Below are positions 8,196 to 16,232 of a stretch of DNA of 64,000 nucleotides, piece by piece. The position numbers and the translations under genes were made by a program. Each line of letters begins with the position of its first letter. The first letter of the stretch is position 1. Source of the stretch: Calothrix brevissima NIES-22 (GTDB lineage: Bacteria > Cyanobacteriota > Cyanobacteriia > Cyanobacteriales > Nostocaceae); the NCBI RefSeq assembly GCF_002367995.1, contig NZ_AP018207.1, positions 3,099,083 to 3,163,082 on the forward strand, in the 5' to 3' direction. Under the pieces are notes generated by a model. That model saw nothing but the letters and a program-made list of their open reading frames with translations, had not been told where the DNA came from and did not search any database.

Positions 8196-9005
8196 TTACT
8201 CTAAGAATTCAAGTACCACCTTTGAGATTTCTTCAGGCATTTGGTTCATCATGGATATTGTTCCTCCTATAATATTAATCATTTTTATATGGGGAATTGC
8301 TGTTAAAATAAACTTTCTATTATCGGCTAGAGCAAAACCTAATTTTTCTAGTTCTTTGATATCTTCTGTACCAGATAATATTAAAATTGGAGATTTAATT
8401 AAACGCAATCTCTCTTCCATTCTTTGGCAATATTCCATAACAGCCAAAAGTGCATACCAAGGATAGCCAAAACCTTTTAATTCATCTAAAAGCCAACGAT
8501 GTTTTAATTCAGCAGAATCTATATATCCCGATCTAGCTAACCATCTTTCCATGAGATGCGATCCGTCTGCTTTTATATCAAGATCCTCACACATCTTAGA
8601 TATAGCAGCTTTTCCTTCTTTGCTAAATTTATCTATATTGCATAATATAATTCTTTCGACTCGCTCAGGATAAGCGGCTGCTACTTCTGCTGTTACATAA
8701 GCACCTGTATGATTTCCGAGAATATTTGTAGTTTTAATTCCTAATTCGTCTAGCAGTAAGATAACAGTTTTTGCATAATCTTCTATGGAATATATTCTTG
8801 GGGGTTTATCAGAATCTCCTAAACCCAAAAAATCCATAGCAATTACTAATCTTTTCTGCGCAAATATTGGTATTAATTCGCGAAATTCGTCACTACTTCT
8901 GAAGTTTTGATGCAGTAAAATTAAAGGTTCTCCTTCACCAGCAATGCGGTAAAGGATTTGCCCATCTTCAGTGTCTAAAAAGGCTCTTTTTATTGCGTTT
9001 TTCAT
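8196..9005 (-). CDS. Alpha/beta-hydrolase-fold protein with degenerate active site (paralogue 2)
   Basis: A 269-residue paralogue of the product at 6115-6933, sharing KRAFLDTEDGQILYRI at the N-terminus and the DGSHLMERWLAR segment. The nucleophile elbow is LGNHTGAYVTAEVA, with His where Ser is normal. An Asp survives in the acid loop (SGTEDIKELEKLG), but the late catalytic His is missing (GGTISMMNQMPEEI). GxHTGA variants exist among alpha/beta-hydrolase-fold families, so it may be a non-hydrolytic or altered-chemistry member. It starts 23 nt from the downstream end of hisS on the same strand, so readthrough from hisS is possible. Confidence 0.7.
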   Translation of the reverse strand: MKNAIKRAFLDTEDGQILYRIAGEGEPLILLHQNFRSSDEFRELIPIFAQKRLVIAMDFLGLGDSDKPPRIYSIEDYAKTVILLLDELGIKTTNILGNHTGAYVTAEVAAAYPERVERIILCNIDKFSKEGKAAISKMCEDLDIKADGSHLMERWLARSGYIDSAELKHRWLLDELKGFGYPWYALLAVMEYCQRMEERLRLIKSPILILSGTEDIKELEKLGFALADNRKFILTAIPHIKMINIIGGTISMMNQMPEEISKVVLEFLE

Positions 9006-9027
9006 AGCACCCTGATGACTTTTAGAT

Positions 9028-10416
9028 TTACGCTAGTCTTTTTTTAACTTCCTCTGCCAAATTATCCAATGTCACTTCTACTTGTTCGCCTGTTTTCAAA
9101 TCTTTCAGCGATGATTTTTGCGCTGCTGCTTCATCAGCACCAATAATGACACAAAATCTAATTCCTTGCTTATCTGCTAACTGGAATTGTTTTCCTAAGG
9201 GACGCTTATCAAAATTAGTTATAACATTAATTCCCGCCTGACGCAGATTTTGTGACACTTTTAAATAAGTCGGCATTAAATCTTCTTGCATGTTCACAAC
9301 CATCACCTGTGCTGGCGTAGCCGCTAAGGTATTAAGAATACCTGCTTTGAGTAAGCGACTAATTAAGCGAGTCAAGCCGATGGAAATACCAACACCAGGC
9401 ATTTTTTCACCGATAAACATGCCTACTAATTCCTCATATCTGCCACCAGAACAAATACTGCCTAAAGCTTCATGTCCGATGAGAGTTGTTTCGTAAACTG
9501 TGCCAGTATAGTAATTTAAACCACGAGCAATAGATAAATCAATACAGAAACGCTTTTCGGGAACGCCTAAATTCCGCACGCCTGCAATTACTGTTTCGAT
9601 TTCGCTCACACCTAAATTAAATTGTGCAGCATCGGGGAGATTTTGTGACAAGTGTTTGAGTTTATCTAATACTTCATCAACAGCACCATTAATGTTAATA
9701 AAATCAATAATTTGTTGGGTTTGTTCTGGGGAAATGCCTTCTTTATCTAATTCTTGTTTGACTTTAGCTTCGCCAATTTTTTCTAAGTTATCAATGATGC
9801 CGATACAAGATTTAATTTGATTTTCGGCAATACCTAAAGATTGAAAAAATCCGGTGAGAATTTTACGATTATTGATGCGGATAACAAAATCACCGATGTT
9901 AATAGCCTCAAATATTTCAGCGATAATTGCGGGCATTTGTGCATCATAAAGTAAGCTGAGTTGATTCCGCGCTACGACATCAATATCACACTGGCGAAAT
10001 TGGCGGAATCTTCCATCTTTTGCTCGTTCGCCACGAAATACAACGTCCATTTGGTAACGCGCAAAGGGAAAGGTTAATTCATTGAGGTGACGGGCAATGT
10101 ATGCTGCTAAAGGTACTGTTTGGTCAAATTTTAACGCCCTGGCTTCTGAACCTGTTTCCCCGGCTTTGTCTTTCTCCGCTTGGCGATTTGGTGGCAGGAT
10201 GGGATCGATACCATAAATGATGTTATCACCTTGGTTGCCTTTTGCTTGTAATACTTCTAAGCGTTCTACAGCAGGTGTTTCGATGGGCGTAAAGCCGTAA
10301 CTTTCAAAAACTCTGCGGATGATATCAAGCAAATATACTTCTAGACGTTTCTCGCTAGGGAGGAACTCAGGAAACCCGCTTGGGGTAGAGAAATTAATTT
10401 TGTCACCTTTTGCCAT
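9028..10416 (-). CDS. hisS: Histidine--tRNA ligase
   Basis: A 462-residue class II aminoacyl-tRNA synthetase that charges tRNA-His in the cytosol. Class II motif 2 is visible in FRGERAKDGRFRQFRQCDID, preceded by the motif 1 region. The histidine-binding signature ARGLNYYTGTVYE and motif 3 GVGISIGLTRL follow, and the C-terminal anticodon-binding domain (MVVNMQ to VIIGADEAA) is complete. Length and order match bacterial HisRS. The upstream leader contains a heptamer array. Confidence 0.97.
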   Translation of the reverse strand: MAKGDKINFSTPSGFPEFLPSEKRLEVYLLDIIRRVFESYGFTPIETPAVERLEVLQAKGNQGDNIIYGIDPILPPNRQAEKDKAGETGSEARALKFDQTVPLAAYIARHLNELTFPFARYQMDVVFRGERAKDGRFRQFRQCDIDVVARNQLSLLYDAQMPAIIAEIFEAINIGDFVIRINNRKILTGFFQSLGIAENQIKSCIGIIDNLEKIGEAKVKQELDKEGISPEQTQQIIDFININGAVDEVLDKLKHLSQNLPDAAQFNLGVSEIETVIAGVRNLGVPEKRFCIDLSIARGLNYYTGTVYETTLIGHEALGSICSGGRYEELVGMFIGEKMPGVGISIGLTRLISRLLKAGILNTLAATPAQVMVVNMQEDLMPTYLKVSQNLRQAGINVITNFDKRPLGKQFQLADKQGIRFCVIIGADEAAAQKSSLKDLKTGEQVEVTLDNLAEEVKKRLA

Positions 10417-10485
10417 ATCCTACACTGCCAGTTTTAGACTTGAGCTTTTAGATTTTAGATGAGAATGAGCCGTGGCGTACATAGT

Positions 10486-10550
10486 GGAAGGGGAGAAGGG
10501 AGGGAAGGGGGACAAGGGAGACATGGGAGACAAGGGGGACATGGGAGACA
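10486..10550. repeat. STRR heptamer array (GGGAGACA/GGGGGACA type)
   Basis: Degenerate repeats of ACAAGGGGG and ACATGGGAG type lie between hisS and the L,D-transpeptidase gene. They match in type the GACAAGG arrays at 20073-20119 and 41522-41559. Confidence 0.85.
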
Positions 10551-10558
10551 AATGACTC

Positions 10559-10589
10559 TTGTACAGACAAGGGTTATCGCGTCTCTAAC
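10559..10589. repeat. TTGTACAGAC..ATCGCGTCTCT element, copy 1
   Basis: The sequence TGTACAGACAAGGGTTATCG continues into CGTCTCTAA. Related copies are at 20338-20363 and 41563-41594, each time beside a heptamer array. It lies just after the L,D-transpeptidase stop. Confidence 0.75.
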
Positions 10590-10596
10590 AAATGAC

Positions 10597-11112
10597 TTAT
10601 TTATGTACTACAACTAAAGTCCCAATTTTTGCCCAGTTGTAAAGTTGACGGGCTTGTTTGACGCGCAAATTTACACAACCGTGGCTAATTGGTGTGCCAA
10701 ATTTGTTGTGCCAGTAAGCACCGTGAATTGCATAGCCACCGTAAAAATACATGGCATAGGGGACATCGGGAATGTCATAATCTTCACCCCGCATTCGGTT
10801 AGTGCGATATTTAGAATTAATCCAGAACTTACCTTTGGGTGTGGGAGTTGTACGCTTACCAGTGGAAATGCGGTATGAATAGATGCGCTTTTTACCTTCC
10901 CAAGCAATTAACAGTTGTTCTGATAGATCAATTTCAATCCAACGAGGCGCGGATTTTTGCTGATTTTCTGGGGAGGCTGCGTTGGCTTTGGCAAAGTTGG
11001 AGTCAACTGTAACTGGTGGTAAGCAAAATAACAAAGTTGCCAAGCTTAAAACTGTACTTGTACAGAAATTTCTTGAGTATCGTAACCAATTACTTTGATT
11101 TCTACTTTGCAT
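10597..11112 (-). CDS. L,D-transpeptidase (YkuD domain), exported
   Basis: A 171-residue protein with an N-terminal hydrophobic segment (about residues 17-33) that looks like a signal peptide or anchor. A YkuD catalytic domain follows. The signature is complete: YAIHGAYW with His130 and ISHGCVNL with Cys146, the active-site cysteine. Such enzymes make 3-3 cross-links in peptidoglycan or attach proteins to it in the periplasm. WIEIDLSEQLLIAWEGKK and TPKGKFWI are the family's N-terminal strands. It is on the same strand as hisS but separated from it by 180 bp of repeats. Confidence 0.9.
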   Translation of the reverse strand: MQSRNQSNWLRYSRNFCTSTVLSLATLLFCLPPVTVDSNFAKANAASPENQQKSAPRWIEIDLSEQLLIAWEGKKRIYSYRISTGKRTTPTPKGKFWINSKYRTNRMRGEDYDIPDVPYAMYFYGGYAIHGAYWHNKFGTPISHGCVNLRVKQARQLYNWAKIGTLVVVHK

Positions 11113-11582
11113 GAAGTGTCACCTTTTTTATTTGTTGGCTAAAAATTCAACTAGTTTTGGAGTCGGACACAGGATTGGGAAGGAGATAAAATTTACTTTA
11201 TCTTTTTCAGTTTGTTTTCTTACTCCCTTGTTACACAATATACTTATGGCAGAGATTAGGCAGTAGACGCACTGAAATTAATACTGATATTTTTCTTTTG
11301 TTATTTGCATCAGAGTATTCTTGACAGGAGTAACGTAACTGGCATATGATTTCGGATTCGTAGTGAGGATTGTAGTCCTCATAATCAGAACTGATGTATT
11401 GACTACAAGCAAATAAATTTAATTTTTATTGGATAACTTTTGTGAGTCCTATTTAATGGGGCTTTAGGAATCTGAAAACACTTATTTAAGAATGATAAGA
11501 GATATATTTGTTGTTATTTATAATTAGTTTTTAATTATGAATACATAAAACCACATCTATTTTGAGAACCATAGTTTTAAAA

Positions 11583-11664
11583 GTAGTGGGAGCATCTTGC
11601 TCCCTGTTAGTAGTAGCGGGCAAGACTTCGGCGTGAGCGCTCAGTCGAACGCTGCCCGCACTAC
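11583..11664. repeat. GTAGTGGGAGCATCTTG hairpin element, variant copy
   Basis: Begins GTAGTGGGAGCATCTTGCTC and ends GCCCGCACTAC, with an insertion (GGCAAGACTTCGGCGTGAGC) in the middle. It is related to the elements at 4460-4503 and 15460-15515. Confidence 0.7.
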
Positions 11665-11914
11665 TCCTGGTTTCAAAATGGACGAGGTTTATTACTCTGC
11701 TATTCAAGAATTAAACAGCATTCTCACTATCTCAGTGCATCGCATTAGAATCTTTAATTTCCTGGTAGCGAGTGGATAAAATTTAATTTATATCTTTATT
11801 GATTCATATTTAGAGTTTGCAAACAGATAAATTGATTACGTTTGGCAAAAATCTAATTAAATCTGCTCTAATAATACATTAATAATAAAGAATTGATAAT
11901 AAATCTTGGTGAGA

Positions 11915-11957
11915 CATCAATATATTCTAGAGGGCATGGCGGTGCCAGTGCCCCTAC
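11915..11957. repeat. CATCAATATATTCTAGAGGG repeat, copy 1
   Basis: Matches 49663-49704 over about 43 bp: CATCAATATATTCTAGAGGG, then GCATGGC.., then TGCCCCTAC. It includes a short palindrome around GGCATGGC and GCCATGCC in the second copy. Confidence 0.8.
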
Positions 11958-11988
11958 AATTTGTTGCACTCTAGCTGAGATATAAAAA

Positions 11989-13527
11989 TTACTGCATTCG
12001 ATCGATTGTTCGATATTGAATCGCTTCAGCGACGTGATTAGCTTGCAACTCTTCTTCGTCAGCTAAATCTGCAATGGTACGGGCTACTTTGAGAATGCGA
12101 TCGCTTGCTCTAGCGGATAAGCCTAATTTTCTAATGGCTGCTTCTAATAGATTTCTGGCAGTATCATCAAGTTTACACCATTTCTGTAAGTGGCGACTTT
12201 GCATTTGGGCATTACAACGCAGATTTGGTTCTGATTGAAAGCGGGTGAGGGCGCGATCGCGTGCTTGTTGGACTCGTTTAGCTACTGATATTGATGATTC
12301 CCCTGTGGGTTGTTGGGTAATTTCTTCTGGTTTCAGGCGATTCACAGCTACTTGTAAATCGATTCTGTCCATTAAAGGGCCGGAAAGTTTCGCCCAGTAA
12401 CTTTCTCTTTGTCTGGGAGAACAAGTACATGGTTGAATTGTATCGCCGTAGAAACCGCAAGGACAAGGATTAGTACTCGCTACTAAGGTAAACTGCGCTG
12501 GTAAGGTAATTGATTGTCTGGTGCGGGAAATTGTCACATAGCCATCTTCTAACGGCTGGCGGAGGAATTCTAAGACATCCCGTTTAAATTCCGTTAATTC
12601 ATCGAGAAATAATATACCCCGGTGAGATAAAGAGATTTCGCCAGGACGGGGAAAACTACCACCACCGACAAGGGAAGGGCCAGAAGCCGAGTGATGGGGA
12701 CTACGAAAAGGGCGATCGCGTACTAAGGAACCGCGATTTTTTAATAACCCAGCTACCGAATGAATCCGCGTTACTTCTAAAGCTTCTGCAAAACTTAGGG
12801 GAGGAAGAATACCCGGTAATCGTCTTGCTAACATGGTTTTACCGCTTCCGGGAGGGCCGACAAATATGAGATTATGTCCACCAGCTGCGGCAATTTCCAA
12901 AGCACGACGAGCGTGAGCTTGTCCTTTGACATCCTGTAAATCTACATTAGCAAAATGTAGCCCTGGATTCTCAGCAGTTTTGATAGTTTCATCAAGTTTT
13001 ACTGGTTTGTAGGCGGAAGGACGATTTAATAAATCGGCTACCTCAGATAAATTTTTGCAGCCGTAAACAGTTAAACCTTCTACTACTGCTGCTTCTTGGG
13101 CGTTATCAATGGGAACAACTAAACCTGCAATTCCCATCTTTTGCGCTGTGGCTGCAATGGGGAGTACGCCAGCAACAGCCCTTAAACTACCATCAAGGGA
13201 AACCTCGCCTAAGAATAAAAAATCACCCAGTAAATCGGCGTTAACTTGTTCGGAAGCGGCTAAAATGCCTACACTAATAGGTAAATCAAAACTGGGGCCT
13301 TCTTTACGTAAATCAGCAGGCGTTAAGTTAATCACAATCTTTCGTTGGGGAAAAGCAAAACCCGCATTCTTTAACGTCGCCTTTACCCTTTCCTTGGATT
13401 CCTGTACGGCTGAATCTGGAAGTCCTAATAATACAATTCCTGGTAATCCCCCTGATACATCGACTTCTACACCTACTTTAACGGCGTCGATGCCAACAAT
13501 TGATGCACTCCAGACTCTAGCTAGCAT
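11989..13527 (-). CDS. YifB/ComM family Mg-chelatase-like AAA+ ATPase
   Basis: A 512-residue protein with the complete family layout. It has an N-terminal S5/Lon-like domain (MLARVWSASIVGIDA), a central AAA+ domain with Walker A GPPGSGKTMLARRLPG near residue 224 and Walker B ILFLDELTEF, and a C-terminal domain with cysteines in NPCPCGFYGD and CTCSPRQ, ending AIQYRTIDR. ComM, the characterised homologue, is a hexameric helicase that promotes branch migration during natural transformation. A role in DNA uptake or recombination is therefore likely. It is divergent from the HIT gene, with a 55-bp gap. Confidence 0.93.
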   Translation of the reverse strand: MLARVWSASIVGIDAVKVGVEVDVSGGLPGIVLLGLPDSAVQESKERVKATLKNAGFAFPQRKIVINLTPADLRKEGPSFDLPISVGILAASEQVNADLLGDFLFLGEVSLDGSLRAVAGVLPIAATAQKMGIAGLVVPIDNAQEAAVVEGLTVYGCKNLSEVADLLNRPSAYKPVKLDETIKTAENPGLHFANVDLQDVKGQAHARRALEIAAAGGHNLIFVGPPGSGKTMLARRLPGILPPLSFAEALEVTRIHSVAGLLKNRGSLVRDRPFRSPHHSASGPSLVGGGSFPRPGEISLSHRGILFLDELTEFKRDVLEFLRQPLEDGYVTISRTRQSITLPAQFTLVASTNPCPCGFYGDTIQPCTCSPRQRESYWAKLSGPLMDRIDLQVAVNRLKPEEITQQPTGESSISVAKRVQQARDRALTRFQSEPNLRCNAQMQSRHLQKWCKLDDTARNLLEAAIRKLGLSARASDRILKVARTIADLADEEELQANHVAEAIQYRTIDRMQ

Positions 13528-13561
13528 TTCTTATATAAGAATAAACCTTTAAAATCTCTAG

Positions 13562-13933
<372 letters not shown>

Positions 13934-13940
13934 TGAAATA

Positions 13941-13973
13941 AGAAGGCAGGAGGCAGAGGGCAGAGGGCAGAAG
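13941..13973. repeat. STRR array GGCAGAG type, plus orientation
   Basis: Repeats of GGCAGAGGGCAGAG follow the HIT stop. The array at 14056-14091 is its inverted counterpart (CCTCTGCC type), so the roughly 80 bp between them is flanked by inverted repeats. Confidence 0.85.
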
Positions 13974-14055
13974 TTAGTCTAAGCAAAAAATTTTCATTGC
14001 TATGTTATGAACAAAGAAGCAAGAAAAAGGAAACAATAAAAGTTAAATTTGTTAC

Positions 14056-14091
14056 CTCCTTCTGCCTCCTGCCTCCTGCCCTCTGCCTTTC
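14056..14091. repeat. STRR array CTGCCTC type, inverted relative to 13941-13973
   Basis: CTTCTGCCTCCTGCCTCCTG continues to CCCTCTGCC and ends immediately before the fibrillin-like stop codon. Together with 13941-13973 it could form a large hairpin between the two convergent genes. Confidence 0.85.
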
Positions 14092-14092
14092 C

Positions 14093-14749
14093 TCAATCAA
14101 CAAAATCATCAGCTTTACGCAAAATGAATAAACTCCCATCGCCACCCCTACCGATTCTAAAGGTTTCATCCAGGTAGGTAATGTCAAGGCTAGCAACTCG
14201 ATTTTGCGGATTATTTGCGGAAACTACCTTAAATGGGTTAAGTTTGGGGGTGTTAATCCCGACTATTTGCTCAATTGCTAGGTAACGCTTATCAAAATAA
14301 ACATTGATGCGTTTATTTGCTGGTGGCGATACATCTTCCGGTGCTGGTTCAAAGCTAGCGGTGACTTTGACAAAGCCAGAAATTATCCCCAGAGGATGTT
14401 TGACATTAGCGAGATTAAAAAATGCTTTATTGGCAACATCAATTACTTGATAAACTGTACCTACCTTTAAACCAAAGGGTAATGAATCTAAAGCGCGAAT
14501 CTCTCTGGCAGTAGAGTATTGCAATTGCCAAGCACCATTTAATAATGCAGTTGCATTTAGTAGGGGGGAAGGATTGGGATTGAGGCTTTCTAGTTCCACC
14601 GTCAGTTGTTCAACTTCTGCGGCTACGGCTTGGTCTAGCTTTAAATTAGTAACAGGTGAGCCTTTGCTTTTGGTTTGCAGCTGCTCTAGCTTGGCTTGTA
14701 ATTTTTCTTTCACTAAGAGTCGATTTTCCAAGGATTCTACCATCAACAA
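14093..14749 (-). CDS. PAP/fibrillin family (plastid lipid-associated) protein
   Basis: A 218-residue soluble protein. A helical start (LENRLLVKEKLQAKLEQLQ) is followed by the fibrillin-type beta-barrel, with LLNGAWQLQYSTAREIRAL, VYQVIDV, FNLANV and the ending YLDETFRIGRGGDGSLFIL. That closing motif is characteristic of PAP/fibrillin proteins of cyanobacteria and plastids. They associate with thylakoid membranes or plastoglobules and bind hydrophobic molecules; some plant members affect plastoquinone metabolism. The particular role here is not known. It converges with the HIT gene. Confidence 0.85.
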   Translation of the reverse strand: MLMVESLENRLLVKEKLQAKLEQLQTKSKGSPVTNLKLDQAVAAEVEQLTVELESLNPNPSPLLNATALLNGAWQLQYSTAREIRALDSLPFGLKVGTVYQVIDVANKAFFNLANVKHPLGIISGFVKVTASFEPAPEDVSPPANKRINVYFDKRYLAIEQIVGINTPKLNPFKVVSANNPQNRVASLDITYLDETFRIGRGGDGSLFILRKADDFVD

Positions 14750-14886
14750 GCGAAATTACAACTTTAATTGCAGCGAACGCATTTGGGGCTAAAGTTTTCT
14801 CGTCCCTATTCAATTTTAAAATATTTCGCGCTCAGGCGATCGCATTTGTTGGTTATCCTCATGTATGCACAAAATGCGCCAACTTT

Positions 14887-15243
14887 ATCATTTACACATA
14901 TTTAGGACTCATTTTTATATTTTGTGTAAACAAAAAAGGCGATCGCTTTCTCATTTATCTCAATCAAGTACTCATTTTTCTATTTTAAGTAAGCAAAAAG
15001 CCATTTCACCTTCTCGTTAAGCCTTAACGAGTTCTCATTTTAGTGTTTTCCGCAAGTAAAATACTATTTCACCTACTCAAAAAGCTATATCGCTTACTCG
15101 TTTCGGTAAATCGCGCACTCATTTTAGTGTTTTCCGCAAGTGAAAAGCCATTTCACCTTCTCATTTAGGTAAATCGCGCACTCATTTTGGTGTTTTCCGC
15201 AGATAAAAAAGTATATTGCTGGCTCAAAATTGGCGATGTTTGA
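14887..15243. repeat. Tandem array of about 17 degenerate units with exact 21-bp period
   Basis: Units start at 15034 plus or minus multiples of 21. Eleven of the 17 open with CTC, usually CTCATTT (14908, 14950, 14971, 15034, 15118, 15160, 15181); 14887 opens ATCATTT. Pyrimidine-rich ends such as TTTCACCTA, TTCCGCA or AATCGCGCA repeat in phase. Two higher-order copies starting CTCATTTTAGTGTTTTCCGC are 84 bp (4 units) apart, and the next, with one mismatch, is 63 bp (3 units) further on. No spacer or constant repeat of CRISPR type is present. The period equals two DNA helical turns and also seven codons, but translated frames contain stops. Degenerate units may extend a little beyond both ends. 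Confidence 0.85.
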
Positions 15244-15342
15244 CAATAAATTGCTGTGTAGCTAGGCTTTATTGTTTTTAGCAATCGCATTTTTTCTGAG
15301 GGAACTCCAAAAAATAAATTATCCCAAATTGTCGGGGCGGAA

Positions 15343-15390
15343 TGACCCCACCCCTACGAGTTGCAGGTGTGGTAAGTTAATAATTGGGAT
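15343..15390. repeat. GACCCCACCCCTACGAGTTG element, inverted relative to 18208-18256
   Basis: About 48 bp whose reverse complement (ATCCCAATTATTAACTTACC, then TGCAACTCGTAGGGG) matches 18208-18256 with few differences. The GTAGGGGCGGGG core also occurs at 18448-18470 and 49543-49566. Confidence 0.75.
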
Positions 15391-15459
15391 ACTATGCCTA
15401 AAGCGCTGGGTAAGATTTTACAATCAAGGGACTTACAAAAAATAAATTACCCATATTTC

Positions 15460-15515
15460 GTAGTGCGAGCATCTTGCTCGCTGGTGTTCAAAAGCGAGCA
15501 AGATGCTCGCACTAC
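15460..15515. repeat. GTAGTGCGAGCATCTTG hairpin element, copy 2
   Basis: Perfect arms GTAGTGCGAGCATCTTGCTC and GAGCAAGATGCTCGCACTAC separated by GCTGGTGTTCAAAAGC. It lies 46 bp beyond the lipoprotein stop and could act as a terminator. Confidence 0.85.
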
Positions 15516-15561
15516 AAATTTATTGGGTATTTAAAAAATTGGATGTCCCCAAGCGATCGCT

Positions 15562-16230
15562 CTATGGTACGCGCAATGGTCTAACTTGCTTCTGTAAGTG
15601 CGGGCGCAAATTACCCTCGTATTCTGATAAAGTTGTGGGTTGATACACAGCTATATGCAAGGCTTTATCAGCAGTGGTGTTGAGAAATACCGTAAGCCCC
15701 CGTTCAGGATATACCCATTCACCAGTAGTAATACTGAGAGTACCATAATGCCAATCAAGGCGGGTGGCTGGTTCGCCTAAGTCTTGGTGTAGGGGCGCAA
15801 AACCTCCAGCTAAATCGGGATTCATGGCATCAAACATAATTAATTGATTGTGGCGAAAGCTAGCCATTGGGCGATAGTAACCTGGTAATTCTAATAAAAC
15901 AAATGTTGCTTGGTTAAAATCGCTACCTAATGGCCTAACTGGGCGATCGCTTAAATCTGTGGGAATATTAGCAAATAAATCTTGGGCTGTGCATTCTGCT
16001 GGTAACCCACGCCAGCCGAGGAAATTTCTGGTTTCAATACTCTGGCGAATGCTGTCACAGTTGTTTGCCATAATTATCTTTCCTTTGGTTTGTACAATCT
16101 GTGTATTGGCGATCGCGGGATTTAATATTTCCTGGCTTGGGGTTTGTTTGGTTGCGCTGCTACAAGCAAAATTAATGGTATATACCAATATTAACCAAGC
16201 TATCCAGACCCAATATCCACGATAGCGCAA
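15562..16230 (-). CDS. Putative lipoprotein of unknown function
   Basis: A 222-residue protein with an N-terminal hydrophobic segment ending in a lipobox-like INFAC, with Cys near residue 23, so it is probably a membrane-anchored lipoprotein. The mature part has no motif I recognise; CDSIRQSIETRNFLGWRGLP and ERGLTVFLNTTADKALHIAVYQP look like a compact mixed alpha/beta domain. Its start lies 2 nt after the stop of the upstream metallopeptidase-like gene, so the two are almost certainly co-transcribed and perhaps translationally coupled. This suggests a partner or immunity-like role, which is inference only. Confidence 0.6.
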   Translation of the reverse strand: MRYRGYWVWIAWLILVYTINFACSSATKQTPSQEILNPAIANTQIVQTKGKIIMANNCDSIRQSIETRNFLGWRGLPAECTAQDLFANIPTDLSDRPVRPLGSDFNQATFVLLELPGYYRPMASFRHNQLIMFDAMNPDLAGGFAPLHQDLGEPATRLDWHYGTLSITTGEWVYPERGLTVFLNTTADKALHIAVYQPTTLSEYEGNLRPHLQKQVRPLRVP

Positions 16231-16232
16231 GG

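Larger units (their letters stand above)
11113..11988. other. 876-bp intergenic region with repeats
   Basis: AT-rich sequence without a convincing gene. It contains palindromic elements near 11360-11407 (GTAGTGAGGATTGTAGTCC type), 11583-11664 and 11915-11957. A 60-codon frame at 11597-11779 is read through a repeat and is rejected. The divergent start of the L,D-transpeptidase gene implies a promoter near 11113-11200. Confidence 0.6.
14750..15561. other. 812-bp intergenic region dominated by a 21-bp array
   Basis: The region holds the 21-bp periodic array (14887-15243), a shared element (15343-15390) and a hairpin repeat (15460-15515). No frame in it looks coding. The first 130 bp should contain the promoter of the fibrillin-like gene on the minus strand. 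Confidence 0.7.

Noticed and set aside
8155-8466. 103-codon + strand frame
   Set aside because: It is antisense to the alpha/beta-hydrolase-fold paralogue, whose frame shows clear family similarity.
11597-11779. 60-codon + strand frame
   Set aside because: Half of it is the hairpin repeat at 11583-11664; composition is not protein-like.
14656-14988. 110-codon + strand frame
   Set aside because: It is antisense to the fibrillin-like gene and then enters the 21-bp array, where it stops; the array continues with further stops in the same frame.
14887-15243. CRISPR array
   Set aside because: Units are contiguous and degenerate with a 21-bp period, with no constant repeat separated by unique spacers and no cas genes nearby.
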